In this document: piece after piece, positions 34,037-43,901 of the stretch
Layout of the letters: each line of letters opens with the position of its first letter
How positions within the stretch are numbered: the first letter of the stretch is position 1
DNA from: Dehalococcoidales bacterium
Lineage (GTDB): Bacteria > Chloroflexota > Dehalococcoidia > Dehalococcoidales > RBG-16-60-22
Assembly (NCBI GenBank): GCA_002688435.1
Contig: NZCW01000022.1
Location: 1 to 45,638 of the forward strand
Length of the DNA: 45,638 bases
Reading direction: 5' to 3'
The notes under the pieces: model-generated
What the model was told of the DNA's origin: nothing
The model's input: only the letters and a program-made list of their open reading frames with translations
Databases searched by the model: none
Program-made: the position numbers and the translations under genes

Positions 34037-35314
34037 ATGTCTTTGAATTTCAAACCATCAAAAGTATTTTACGGGTGGTGGATTGTCGGCGCCTGCTTTT
34101 TGATTGCGATGTACACCAGCGGGGCCCTCTTCCACGGGTTCACCGCCATCTTTAAGCCGATTACCAATGAGTTCGGTTGGAGCTACACGCAGATTTCGTT
34201 TGCCCAATCGATACGCGGCCTAGAAGTGAGCCTAGTGGCCCCACTGGTCGGGATACTTGTTGACCGCTGGGGACCGAGAAAGCTGATATTCGGCGGAGTG
34301 TGCATTACCAGCATTGGTTTACTACTCCTCAGTCGGACAAACTCCCTCTCAGTATTCTACATCGCCGCCGTACTCACAGCTATCGGTATGAGCAGTTCTG
34401 GTACCTGGGTAACGATGGCGGCCGTAGGCAGCTGGTTCCGTCGGAAAATGGGCCTAGCCACCGGCATCATGGTCTGCGGATACGGTGCCGGCGGATTCCT
34501 AGTCCCGGTAATGGTCAAGCTTATTGATACTTATGAATGGCGGACGACGATGGTGATCCTAGCCATAGGCATCCTTATCATCGGCCTGCCACTGTCACTG
34601 ATGGTTCGGCACAAGCCAGAACAGTACGGCTACCTGCCCGATGGTGAACTGCCGAGCACGACGATACCGGAGGTAGAGGTGGCCGCCATACCGGACCCCA
34701 AGGCAGATACCGAAGTAAAGCGAGCCTTGAAAAGCCGAGTCTTCTGGCACCTAACGCTAGCCTTGACACCCCAGTTCATCGCGATAGGGGCGGTAATCAC
34801 CCATGTCATGCCCTACCTCAGCAGCCTTGGCATCACCCGATCAGTATCCGGCCTGGTAGCCATGGCTATCCCATTGATGAGTATCAGCGGCCGCTTCGGT
34901 TTCGGTTGGCTTAGTGATAAATTTGATAAAAGACGTCTGTCCGCCGACGCGTTGGCCATACTGGCCTTGGGATTACTCTGTTTTGAATACATCCCGGCCG
35001 GCGGCACCTGGCTACTGGTACCGGCCATTATCTTCCTCGGAATAGGTTATGGGGGCAACATCCCTATAATGGCCTTACTAGTGAGGGAATACTTCGGCCG
35101 AAACAAATTTGGCACCATCATCGGTTTCGTCTGGGGCATACTAATGCTGGGGAACGTGACCGGGCCGCCAATTTCCGGATGGGTCTTTGATAACTGGGGC
35201 AACTACCAAGGTATCTGGCTGGCATTTGCCGGTCTTACCGCTATCGGTATATTCATCATGCTCAACACGCCGACGGTTAAAGCCTGGTCCCGGAAGACCG
35301 ATAGAACACCTTAA
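34037..35314 (+). CDS. MFS transporter (monocarboxylate/oxalate porter-like)
   Basis: 12-TM pattern; KVFYGWWIVGACFLIAMYTSG N-terminus; LVDRWGPRKL; start ATG 34037 preferred over 33920. Confidence 0.85.
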   Translation: MSLNFKPSKVFYGWWIVGACFLIAMYTSGALFHGFTAIFKPITNEFGWSYTQISFAQSIRGLEVSLVAPLVGILVDRWGPRKLIFGGVCITSIGLLLLSRTNSLSVFYIAAVLTAIGMSSSGTWVTMAAVGSWFRRKMGLATGIMVCGYGAGGFLVPVMVKLIDTYEWRTTMVILAIGILIIGLPLSLMVRHKPEQYGYLPDGELPSTTIPEVEVAAIPDPKADTEVKRALKSRVFWHLTLALTPQFIAIGAVITHVMPYLSSLGITRSVSGLVAMAIPLMSISGRFGFGWLSDKFDKRRLSADALAILALGLLCFEYIPAGGTWLLVPAIIFLGIGYGGNIPIMALLVREYFGRNKFGTIIGFVWGILMLGNVTGPPISGWVFDNWGNYQGIWLAFAGLTAIGIFIMLNTPTVKAWSRKTDRTP

Positions 35315-35340
35315 ATTATTCAGAGACAACGCCAAGTACC

Positions 35341-37029
35341 TCAGGCAGCCGAGGCAAAGTCCAGGATATTGAGTCGCAGTCTCTCTTCCCCACCCCACCG
35401 GTCCATTTCCAGGTTATAGACGATATCGAGGGAAGAGATTACCTCGCCCAGATAACCTCCTAACCGAAAGCCGACCCCATCCCAGACCGAACCGTCCTGT
35501 TTTAGTTTCAACCTCAGGTGCTCACTGCCACCACCCATGGGACGGCAGTTCATAACCTCTACTTGGCGACTGAGAAAGGTGGGCATCGGATTGCCGCACC
35601 CGAAAGGGGCCAGCTGCTGCATTATAGGAAAAGTATCCCCACCGAGGCCGGACAAGGTAACTTCGGCGTCAATATCCAAGTGGGGGCGCAGGTCAATCCC
35701 GGCCAGCTGGACGGTGGCCAATTCCTGAAGTGTCTGTTGCAGGCGGGGTAAATTTCGGGTCGGCAAGGTAAAACCGGCGGCCTGAGAGTGCCCGCCGAAC
35801 TGGTAAAGCAAACGGCCACACCGGTTCAAGGCAGCGATAATGTTGAACTCGGGAATGCTACGACAGCTGCCACTGCTTACTTTCTCACCAGTCCGGACAA
35901 CAATGGCCGGACGGTAGAACTCCTCGGATAGCCGTCCGGCGACCAGCCCAGCAATACCAATCAGGTAGTCCCGGTCACCCGCCATCAGTAGCGGTGAAAT
36001 CCCTTCCGTTAATATCTGCTCTCGGACCATATCCAAGGTAGCCACAGTCAATTTCTTCCGTTCCGTATTCTTCTGGTCCAACCAGGCCGCCAGCCGAAAG
36101 GCCTCTTCGGTCGACTCCGTCATCAGTAACTTATAGCTGGTAATGGCGTGTTCCAGTCGGCCAACGGCGTTCAAACGCGGAGCAATACTCCAAGAGATAT
36201 TTTCGGCATCAATGCTTCCTGGTTTCAGTCCGGCCTGGACAATCATTTCCATGAGACCAAGCGAGGGGGCCATGTTAATCCGCTTTAATCCTTCTCTCAC
36301 CAAGTATCGGTTTTCCCCCAGTAACGGCGATACGTCAGCGATGGTGCCCAGCGCCACCAAGCCCATCAGCTTATCCAGGTGTTCTTCCCGGCCAACACTC
36401 CGAAACAAGGCCTGGAGCAACTTGAGGGCCACGCCCACACCAGCCAGTCCTGAGAAAGGATAGGTAGAACCGGGCATCCTAGGATTGATGATAGCCGTAG
36501 CTGGCGGAATTTCAGGCAGAGGGGTATGATGATCGGTAATAATTATGTCAAGCCCCAGTCGCCTTGCCGTTTTCACTTCGGCTAGGCTGGTGATACCGCA
36601 GTCGGCAGTAATCACCAGGCTAATGCCCTGCCGATAAAGGTTCTCCAGGGCCGCTTTTCTGAGACCATAGCCCTCGGTCAGACGATGCGGTATATAAGGG
36701 ACAGCCTCGCCACCGAGGAAGGTCAGTCCTTTGACCAGCAAGGCGGTGGCGCTAATACCATCAGCATCATAGTCGCCATAGATAGCCATCTTTTCGCCAG
36801 CGAGCAACGCACGGTAAACCCGGGCCACCGCCCGGTGCATATCGGGCATCAGGAAAGGGTCGGCCGACTGGCTTTTATCGCCGGTGAGGAAGGCTTGCAG
36901 CTGTGCCGGTTCGGTGAGACCACGATTATACAGGAGCTGGATGATTAGCGGGGGGAAACTTGAGTTATTTACCAGATATTGGTTCGGAACCGATGGTCGA
37001 AGATTCCAGCGACGATGGCTCAAGATCAA
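35341..37029 (-). CDS. recJ: Single-stranded-DNA-specific exonuclease RecJ
   Basis: YGDYDADGISATALL, ITADCGI, IITDHHTPLPEIPPATAIINPR; TTG start overlaps fabF stop (TTGA). Confidence 0.95.
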   Translation of the reverse strand: MILSHRRWNLRPSVPNQYLVNNSSFPPLIIQLLYNRGLTEPAQLQAFLTGDKSQSADPFLMPDMHRAVARVYRALLAGEKMAIYGDYDADGISATALLVKGLTFLGGEAVPYIPHRLTEGYGLRKAALENLYRQGISLVITADCGITSLAEVKTARRLGLDIIITDHHTPLPEIPPATAIINPRMPGSTYPFSGLAGVGVALKLLQALFRSVGREEHLDKLMGLVALGTIADVSPLLGENRYLVREGLKRINMAPSLGLMEMIVQAGLKPGSIDAENISWSIAPRLNAVGRLEHAITSYKLLMTESTEEAFRLAAWLDQKNTERKKLTVATLDMVREQILTEGISPLLMAGDRDYLIGIAGLVAGRLSEEFYRPAIVVRTGEKVSSGSCRSIPEFNIIAALNRCGRLLYQFGGHSQAAGFTLPTRNLPRLQQTLQELATVQLAGIDLRPHLDIDAEVTLSGLGGDTFPIMQQLAPFGCGNPMPTFLSRQVEVMNCRPMGGGSEHLRLKLKQDGSVWDGVGFRLGGYLGEVISSLDIVYNLEMDRWGGEERLRLNILDFASAA

Positions 37030-38282
37030 GCCTCAGCGTACCCTCGCAAGACCAAGACGGAATTATGACCACCGAAGCCAAAAGAAGTGGAAAGTGTGGT
37101 GGTTACCTTGGCCCGGCGAGCGACATTAGGCACATAATCTAAATCGCATTCCGGATCGGGGTTCGTCAGATTAATGGTCGGTGGGATAATGCTTTCCCGG
37201 ATAACCATAAGGCAGATAGCCGCCTCGGCAGCGCCGGCACAGCCGATAAGATGCCCCAGCATCGACTTGGTGGAGCTTATCGGAACTTGATAGGCATAAT
37301 CCCCGAAAACGGTTTTTATAGCCCTGGTCTCCATTGTGTCGTTCAGAGGGGTAGAAGTACCGTGGGCATTAATGTAATCAATTTCAGCCGGGGTAATGGC
37401 CGCCTTTCTCAGAGCTACCTGCATAGCCCTAGCGGCACCCCCGCCGTTCTCAATTGGCTGGGTAACATGATGGGAATCAGCCGTGGCACCATAGGACAGG
37501 ATTTCACCCAAGATATTAGCTTCCCTCCCTTGGGCATGCTCCAAGCTCTCCAGGACAAGGACACACGCCCCCTCGCTGATGACAAAGCCGTCACGCCCAG
37601 CATCGAAAGGACGGGAGGCTAATTGCGGCGTGTCGTTCCTAGCGGAGATGGCTTTCAGGGCATTGAAGGCAGTAATACCCAACGGATTGATGATGGCCTC
37701 GGTGCCGCCGGCCAGCATAACCTGGGCATCACCGTGTTTGATAAGTTCGTAGGCAGCGCCAATGGCGTCCGAGCCACTAGAACAGGCGGAGGTGGTGCAA
37801 AGGTTCAATCCCTTCACTCCTAGCACAATTGATACTTGGGCAGCGGCGATATCAGATATCATCATTGGCGCCAGGAACGGGCTTACCCTACCTGGTCCTT
37901 TTTCCAGCAGCACTCTGGTTTGCTCAAATAAAGTGGTCAGACCGCCAATCCCGCTACCGATGATGACACCGATATCATCATAATTGCTTTGATTGATATC
38001 CAGTCGAGCCTGCGCCACCGCGCCGCGACTGGCCGCCACGGCCAACTGGGCAAAGCGGTCCATATGACGGGCTTCCTTACGGGTCATGTAAGCCGTGGGC
38101 TCGAATCCTTTTACCTCTCCGGCAAACTTAGTCTCCATAGGTTCCGCATCAAACAGTGTAATATAATCTATCCCGGACTTACCTGCAACAAGGCCTGCCC
38201 AGGCAGTCGCCGCGTCCAAGCCCAGGGGAGTGAGCATGCCTACCCCCGTAATGACGACTCTGTGATAACTATCACCTACCAA
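37026..38282 (-). CDS. fabF: Beta-ketoacyl-ACP synthase II
   Basis: CTTSACSSGSDAIGAAYELI, INAHGTSTPLNDTMET, STKSMLGHLIGCAGAAEA. Confidence 0.95.
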   Translation of the reverse strand: MVGDSYHRVVITGVGMLTPLGLDAATAWAGLVAGKSGIDYITLFDAEPMETKFAGEVKGFEPTAYMTRKEARHMDRFAQLAVAASRGAVAQARLDINQSNYDDIGVIIGSGIGGLTTLFEQTRVLLEKGPGRVSPFLAPMMISDIAAAQVSIVLGVKGLNLCTTSACSSGSDAIGAAYELIKHGDAQVMLAGGTEAIINPLGITAFNALKAISARNDTPQLASRPFDAGRDGFVISEGACVLVLESLEHAQGREANILGEILSYGATADSHHVTQPIENGGGAARAMQVALRKAAITPAEIDYINAHGTSTPLNDTMETRAIKTVFGDYAYQVPISSTKSMLGHLIGCAGAAEAAICLMVIRESIIPPTINLTNPDPECDLDYVPNVARRAKVTTTLSTSFGFGGHNSVLVLRGYAEA

Positions 38283-38284
38283 CC

Positions 38285-38650
38285 TTACTCCTTTTTCTCT
38301 CCATCGGCATTAGCCGAAGAGCGCCAAGCGATAAACACCGAGGCCAGTCTCAAGACACCGGACATCCCGGACGGGGTAATAACCTTAACCTCGGTAGATC
38401 CCAAATCGAAAGCCCGCCGTCGGTCTTTCTCCAAATCCTTTTGCAGCTGCTTATCAGGAATTCTCTCCGCAATCTTTCGAGCTACAGAATACCTCCCCGT
38501 AGCTATAGTAAGTTTTTTACCATAATCCCAAATTATTTGCAAGTGCCTGACCAATTTTTGACCCACTTCAAATCCGAACAGTATAATGACAGATAGAGTG
38601 AATATCAAAAGAACCAGTATTACTTTCGACTGCCTAGGCTGTAAACTCAA
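38285..38650 (-). CDS. Small membrane-anchored hypothetical protein, start uncertain
   Basis: N-terminal TM VILVLLIFTLSVIILFGF; abuts fabF; 5' end overlaps mtaB head-to-head if the 38650 start is used. Confidence 0.45.
   Translation of the reverse strand: MSLQPRQSKVILVLLIFTLSVIILFGFEVGQKLVRHLQIIWDYGKKLTIATGRYSVARKIAERIPDKQLQKDLEKDRRRAFDLGSTEVKVITPSGMSGVLRLASVFIAWRSSANADGEKKE
38558..38587 (+). promoter_or_regulatory. Sigma70-type promoter TTGACC-N18-TATAAT overlapping the listed mtaB ATG
   Basis: -35 38558-38563, -10 38582-38587. Confidence 0.6.
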
Positions 38651-39863
38651 CCAGGCGGAGACCGAGCTTTTCGCCCGGCAAGCGACCGAGGCCGGCTATA
38701 AGATGGTATCGCCGACCGATAAAGCGGACATCTATGTCCTAAACACCTGCACGGTGACCCATCTTGCCGACCGTAAGTCCCGCCACCTACTCCGTCTGGC
38801 CCACCACCGGAACCCCGGCGCCCGGCTAATAGCTATCGGCTGCTATGCCGAGCGGTCATCGGAGGAACTGGCCCGGATTGACGGGGTGAACCTTGTCCTG
38901 GGCAATAAGCAGAAGCCGTTCCTATTCCAGCGATTACGGGAATCCGGCGCCCCGGACTATCCTCCCGACACCCGAGCGGACTACCCTGCCGATGGCTACC
39001 GGACCCGCGCCTTTATCAAAGTACAGGACGGCTGCCGGAACTTCTGTACCTACTGCATCGTACCTCTAGTACGAGGGCAGGGGAAAAGCGTGCCGGCCCG
39101 CCGGGTCATAGCCGAAATCAGGCAGCGGGTGGCCGGCGGGACTAAAGAGGTAGTGCTAACCGGGACGGAAATCGGTACCTATCGCAGTGATGGAGTCAAC
39201 CTGAAAGGCCTGTTGGAGCGCATCCTAGCGGAGACCGGAGTAACCAGGCTCAGGCTGTCTTCCCTCCAGTCTTGGGAAATATCCTCCGATTTTATCGCAC
39301 GGTGGCAGGACCAGAGGATGTGTCCCCACTTTCATCTATCCCTCCAGAGCGGTAGCGACGCCGTACTAAGCCGGATGAAACGGCGCTACACCACCAGAGA
39401 CTATCGGGCAGCCGTTTCCTTAATTCGGAAAATGGTACCGGAAGCCGCCGTCACCACTGATATCATCGTCGGCTTCCCTGGTGAGACTAAAGAGGAATTC
39501 CAGGAGAGCCATGACTTCTGCCGACGGATGGCATTCGCCCGCATTCACCCCTTCCCTTACTCTCTCCGCCCCGGGACGGAAGCCGCCCGGATGCCCGGAC
39601 AGATAGACGCTAAAATTAAGAAACAGCGGAGCGAGCAGATGCTAACGCTAACCAAAGAAAGCGCCCAGAAATTCCAGCAGCAATTTTTAAGCCAGACGAT
39701 GCCGGTACTCTGGGAAAAGCAAGATAAAGGCGTCTGGTCCGGCCTCACTGCCAACTACATCAAGGTCTATATTAGAAGCGATGAGGACCTAACCAACCGG
39801 ATAATACCGGTAAAACTGGTGAAAGTCTGGAAAGATGGGGTAGGAGGGGGAGAGAATAGCTAA
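38598..39863 (+). CDS. MiaB-like tRNA methylthiotransferase (MtaB type)
   Basis: DCLGCKLNQAETE, VLNTCTVTHLADRKSRH, KVQDGCRNFCTYCIVPLVRG radical-SAM CxxxCxxC; start GTG 38598 preferred over ATG 38586. Confidence 0.9.
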   Translation: MNIKRTSITFDCLGCKLNQAETELFARQATEAGYKMVSPTDKADIYVLNTCTVTHLADRKSRHLLRLAHHRNPGARLIAIGCYAERSSEELARIDGVNLVLGNKQKPFLFQRLRESGAPDYPPDTRADYPADGYRTRAFIKVQDGCRNFCTYCIVPLVRGQGKSVPARRVIAEIRQRVAGGTKEVVLTGTEIGTYRSDGVNLKGLLERILAETGVTRLRLSSLQSWEISSDFIARWQDQRMCPHFHLSLQSGSDAVLSRMKRRYTTRDYRAAVSLIRKMVPEAAVTTDIIVGFPGETKEEFQESHDFCRRMAFARIHPFPYSLRPGTEAARMPGQIDAKIKKQRSEQMLTLTKESAQKFQQQFLSQTMPVLWEKQDKGVWSGLTANYIKVYIRSDEDLTNRIIPVKLVKVWKDGVGGGENS

Positions 39864-40723
39864 CGATGCACCTTCCCTACCGGATTTTGGGACTCGCAGG
39901 GCACTTTGGTCTGGCATAACCCGCAGCCGGCCACACCCACATCATACTCTTTTCGCAGATAGCCGATATCATCCCGCAGGTAGTCGCGGCACCTTACCTT
40001 GTCGTGGCCGCTCTCGTTGACGGCCTTCGCCGGGCAACGGTCAATACAGGCTCGACATTTATTATTAACATAGAAAAGGCAGTTGGCTAAATAGTTTTTC
40101 GCCGTCCGGGGACTAGCCGGCAGTGACAAGTCGGTGACCACGCTGCCGCATCGGTGGGCGATACCGCGCTCAGTGATAAAGCCATCAGAAAGACTGAAAG
40201 TACCCAGTCCGGCAGCGTAGGCGATATGCCGTTCCGACCGGTTGGAGTAAGGGCCCTTCTCATTAGTCATAGTTCTAAAATAAGGCTGTATCATCGGGGC
40301 AACGGCCAGGCATCCAAGTTCCACAAGGAGCTCCACCACATACTGCCGCAGGGTTTCGTTAAACTTCTCACCATACCAACGGGTATATGACCAGATACGG
40401 GACGGAATTTCCGTCTGCGGACGGTTGGACTCCCGTATTTTCCGGGTAATGGGCAGCACCCAGCTGATAACGGAAAGACGGTTCGGCAGCTCCTCTGGAC
40501 TCTTACATTTCGGCGTTAGCCAGCGCTTCGCGCGGGGTGAGATGGGTGGCAGCAATAATGGTCTGGTACTCGGTAAATATGGGGTCGTCACCATCGGCAT
40601 ACTGCATCAGCGGCTCGTCAAAGATAATACCGATAGCCGACCCCGGCAGGCAATTCAGGGAGCTAGTGGCGACAATGCTCTGATTTTCTCCTCGATGAAC
40701 GGTGCCATTTCTGTCTGTTTCAT
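39860..40723 (-). pseudogene. Double-[4Fe-4S] epoxyqueuosine-reductase-like (COG1600-like) gene disrupted by two apparent frameshifts
   Basis: MKQTEMAPFIEEKIRA | IVATSSLNCLPGSAIGIIFDEPLMQYADGDDPIFTEYQTIIAATHLTPREALANAEM* | CKSPEELPNRLSVISWVLPITRKIRESNR...; fragments in different frames join collinearly; CRACIDRCPAKA and CGLCQTKVPC. Confidence 0.7.
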
Positions 40724-40775
40724 AGTCTTATCCGACGGCTTTCCCTTCTATCTGTATACTTTCCGATCTTGGCCT

Positions 40776-41138
40776 TCACTCCGCCTCCAGAGCGTGCGTC
40801 AGTACCTCTTTCATATGCGAGCCCGGCATCAGGAAATCTTCTTCCGAACCGTCACTCTCCTTGATGAGCTTTATCTTCTCCAGCAGGGCGTGGAAATTGA
40901 TGGCCCAGCCAACACCAAATACCTCGGGCGAAAAAACGCGGCTCTCATACTGGTTCCAGTAAGACTCTTTGAGTCTCTCAATGGTGGGCAGCCGGAAATC
41001 ATACGGAATAAAGCCGACCACCTGCCCGTACCACTTCCTTTCTTCCTTGGGTTTTTCCAGTTCCTGGCAGACCGCCGCCATGGTGACTGTTATGGCGGTA
41101 GCTTGAAGCATCCTGATCAACCATTTAATGTTCATCAT
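40776..41138 (-). CDS. DUF5808-like conserved hypothetical protein
   Basis: KWYGQVVGFIPYDFRLPTIERLKESYWNQYESRVFSPEVFGVGWAINFHALL. Confidence 0.5.
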   Translation of the reverse strand: MMNIKWLIRMLQATAITVTMAAVCQELEKPKEERKWYGQVVGFIPYDFRLPTIERLKESYWNQYESRVFSPEVFGVGWAINFHALLEKIKLIKESDGSEEDFLMPGSHMKEVLTHALEAE

Positions 41139-41635
41139 GGTGACTCCTTTATACCTTTTTCGATATGTAACCCCAGCACCACTGATGCCTCAATCTGGCG
41201 CCATGGGATATCCCAGTATTTCTGTAACAACTCGTCTTTACCAAGCAACCGGCGGAAGCCGTACTTCTGGTAGAAAGCAATTGCCCGGCGGGCGTCAGCC
41301 CAGGTCCCGACCAGCAAACGAGAAGTGGTTACCAACTCCTTGATATGATTTAAAAGCCGGCTGCCAATACCTTTTCCCTGCCACCGAGGCAGCACGTAGG
41401 AATGACGGATAAGAGTCACATCTTCAATCGGTTCCACTCCCATTATGCCGATAAGCTCCCCACTCTCTTCCCAGACGTAAAAGGTAACCCGTTTCATCTC
41501 CTCTTCCAACTCTTCCATCAGCATATAAGGCTGGTGATAGCAGTCCGCCGGTATCACGCCATCATAAGCTCTAGCGGCCTCGTTGATAATAAGGTACATC
41601 CTTCTGGCATCATTGGCCCGACACTTACGAATCAT
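41135..41635 (-). CDS. GNAT family N-acetyltransferase
   Basis: HSYVLPRWQGKGIGSRLLNHI acetyl-CoA site; AIAFYQKYGFRRL. Confidence 0.88.
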   Translation of the reverse strand: MIRKCRANDARRMYLIINEAARAYDGVIPADCYHQPYMLMEELEEEMKRVTFYVWEESGELIGIMGVEPIEDVTLIRHSYVLPRWQGKGIGSRLLNHIKELVTTSRLLVGTWADARRAIAFYQKYGFRRLLGKDELLQKYWDIPWRQIEASVVLGLHIEKGIKESP

Positions 41636-41748
41636 AAGCCGTTATTTAGTTTATACCACTAAACAGTTTTTTATCAAGGGAATTCTGTAGGGACGGAGGC
41701 TGATAAAAATTACCAGCTGGCTATTATCTTTAATGCTAGATTAAAGTA

Positions 41749-41757
41749 TGCTATAAT
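41749..41757 (+). promoter_or_regulatory. Extended -10 promoter (TGCTATAAT) of pckG
   Basis: TGnTATAAT about 107 nt upstream of ATG 41864. Confidence 0.6.
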
Positions 41758-41763
41758 AAATCA

Positions 41764-41817
41764 ACGGGAACTACCGTTTATCCTTCCTCGTCAGGCGAGA
41801 CAGGATTTCCGGAAGGA
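41764..41817 (+). promoter_or_regulatory. Structured 5' leader of pckG with alternative hairpins
   Basis: ACGG/CCGT hairpin; ATCCT..CTCG/CGAG..AGGAT hairpin; competing TCCTTCC/GGAAGGA pairing. Confidence 0.4.
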
Positions 41818-41863
41818 GTCAGACACCCCTACCATTTAATTTTGAATACTGCGAGGATAGCCG

Positions 41864-43654
41864 ATGACTGACAACATCAAGCTAAAAAATTGGGTCAAGG
41901 AATCCGTCGAGCTCTGCCAGCCTGATGACGTTATCTGGTGCAACGGTTCAGAAGCAGAGAAAGAACGCCTAGAGAAACAAGCTTTTGCTACCGGTGAAAT
42001 TATTCAGCTTAATCAGGAAAAGCTCCCAGGCTGTACCTACCATCGCACCGCCGCCAACGATGTCGCCCGTACCGAACACCTGACCTTTATCTGCACCAGC
42101 CGAAAAGAGGATGCCGGCCCGACCAACAACTGGATGAGTCCAGAAGAGGGCTATGAAAAGGCCGGTGCCATTTTCAAGGGTTCCATGAGGGGCCGCACCA
42201 TGTATGTTATCCCGTTTTCCATGGGACCTGTCGGCTCACCTTTTAGCAAAATTGGCGTCGAACTCTCCGATAGCATCTATGTCGTCCTGAACATGCGCAT
42301 CATGACCAACATGGGCCAGACAGTACTGAATGCGCTTGGCACCAATGGTGAGTTCACTAAAGCTCTCCACGGCAAGGCGGAACGGGACATAAATAAACGC
42401 CTCATCCTTCAGTTCCCGGAGGATAACACCATCTGGAGCGTAGGTAGTGGTTATGGAGGTAACGTCCTGCTGGGCAAGAAATGCCTTTCCCTCCGTATCG
42501 CCAGCTACCTAGGCTGTCAGGAAGGCTGGCTGGCCGAACACATGCTCATCGTCGGTATCCAAGACCCACAGGACCGGATGACCTACATCGCCGGTGCTTT
42601 TCCCAGCGCCTGCGGTAAGACCAACCTAGCTATGCTAGTCCCTCCCGAAGCACTGAAGGCTAAAGGATATAAGGTGGTAACCATCGGCGATGATATTGCC
42701 TGGATGCGAATTAAAGAGGATGGACGCCTATGGGCGGTTAATCCCGAGGCCGGTTTCTTTGGTGTGGTTCCCGGCACCAACTGGAAAACAAATCCCAACG
42801 CCATGGCTACCATCCAGAAAAACACCATTTATACCAACGTTGCCCTCAAATCGGACGCGACTGTCTGGTGGGAAGATGGCGGTGCCTCCCCCCCGGTGGA
42901 AGCCCAAGACTGGCAGGGGAATTTCTGGAAACCGGGCATGACCGACGAAGACGGTAAGGCTATCACCGGAGCCCACCCGAACAGCCGTTTTACTGCCCCG
43001 GCATCACAATGTCCTTCCATCGCCCAGAACTGGCAGGACCCCGAAGGAGTACCGATTTCCGCGTTTATTTTCGGTGGCCGTCGGGCACACCTGGCACCCT
43101 TGGTCTACCAGTCATTCAACTGGCAACACGGCGTCTTTGTTGGCGCTTCCATGGCTTCGGAACGTACCGCCGCCCAGTATGGCAAGCTCGGTGAAGTAAG
43201 ACGTGACCCCATGGCTATGCTGCCGTTCTGCGGCTACAACATGGGTGATTACTTCGGTCACTGGCTGGAGACCGGTAAAAAACTCACCAATCCACCCAGA
43301 ATATTCCATGTTAACTGGTTCCGTGCTGACGAGCGGGGTAAGCTACCCTGGCCCGGATTCGGCGAGAATCTCAGGGTGCTGGACTGGATAGTCCGACGCT
43401 GCTATCAAGGCGAAGCTGACGCTAAAGAAACGCCTATCGGCTATGTGCCTACCCCTGGTGCCATTGATATGTCCGGCCTAGATGTACCAGCCAAGGTCAT
43501 GGAGCAACTACTCTCCGTCTCCCCGGATAACTGGGCAGACGACCTGAAAAATATTGAAGAGTTCTTCACCAGATTCGGTGACCGTCTTCCCGGGGAGATA
43601 TGGGAGGAATACCGAGCGCTGAACACCCGCTTCGGCAATGGCACTCCCCGGTAA
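41864..43654 (+). CDS. pckG: Phosphoenolpyruvate carboxykinase (GTP)
   Basis: GAFPSACGKTNLAML, MRGRTMYVIPFSMGP, FIFGGRRAHLAPLVYQSFNW. Confidence 0.97.
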   Translation: MTDNIKLKNWVKESVELCQPDDVIWCNGSEAEKERLEKQAFATGEIIQLNQEKLPGCTYHRTAANDVARTEHLTFICTSRKEDAGPTNNWMSPEEGYEKAGAIFKGSMRGRTMYVIPFSMGPVGSPFSKIGVELSDSIYVVLNMRIMTNMGQTVLNALGTNGEFTKALHGKAERDINKRLILQFPEDNTIWSVGSGYGGNVLLGKKCLSLRIASYLGCQEGWLAEHMLIVGIQDPQDRMTYIAGAFPSACGKTNLAMLVPPEALKAKGYKVVTIGDDIAWMRIKEDGRLWAVNPEAGFFGVVPGTNWKTNPNAMATIQKNTIYTNVALKSDATVWWEDGGASPPVEAQDWQGNFWKPGMTDEDGKAITGAHPNSRFTAPASQCPSIAQNWQDPEGVPISAFIFGGRRAHLAPLVYQSFNWQHGVFVGASMASERTAAQYGKLGEVRRDPMAMLPFCGYNMGDYFGHWLETGKKLTNPPRIFHVNWFRADERGKLPWPGFGENLRVLDWIVRRCYQGEADAKETPIGYVPTPGAIDMSGLDVPAKVMEQLLSVSPDNWADDLKNIEEFFTRFGDRLPGEIWEEYRALNTRFGNGTPR

Positions 43655-43763
43655 GACAAGCTCCGGCCATCTTTTTCACCGATCCGACTCCTACCGGGCT
43701 TTCCATTATTAGTTATATCCAGTAGTTAGGAATCTATATGATGGAGATTTTAGCTTCAAAAAG

Positions 43764-43839
43764 TGGCGCGCCTAGAGGGATTCGAACCCACGACCCTCGG
43801 TTCCGAAGACCGATGCTCTGTCCGCTGAGCTATAGGCGC
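43764..43839 (-). tRNA. tRNA-Arg (anticodon UCG), CCA encoded
   Basis: Acceptor GCGCCTA/TAGGCGC, anticodon stem TCGGT/ACCGA with loop CTTCGGA, GGTTCGAATCC T-arm, G + CCA. Confidence 0.95.
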
Positions 43840-43901
43840 ATGCTCTTTTTTGTAGCTAATTTTGCCCCATATTGGTTAACCTGACGAGGACATTGCCATT
43901 T

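Noticed and set aside
39860-40600. Reductive dehalogenase (RdhA)
   Set aside because: Cysteine pattern and ..THLTPREAL..ERHIAYAAGLGTF..ANCLFYVNNKCRACIDRCPAKA fit the epoxyqueuosine-reductase-like family better; no Tat signal or RdhB nearby.
40425-41273. 282-aa plus-strand ORF
   Set aside because: Antisense to the frameshifted reductase-like gene and the DUF5808-like gene; no recognisable domain.
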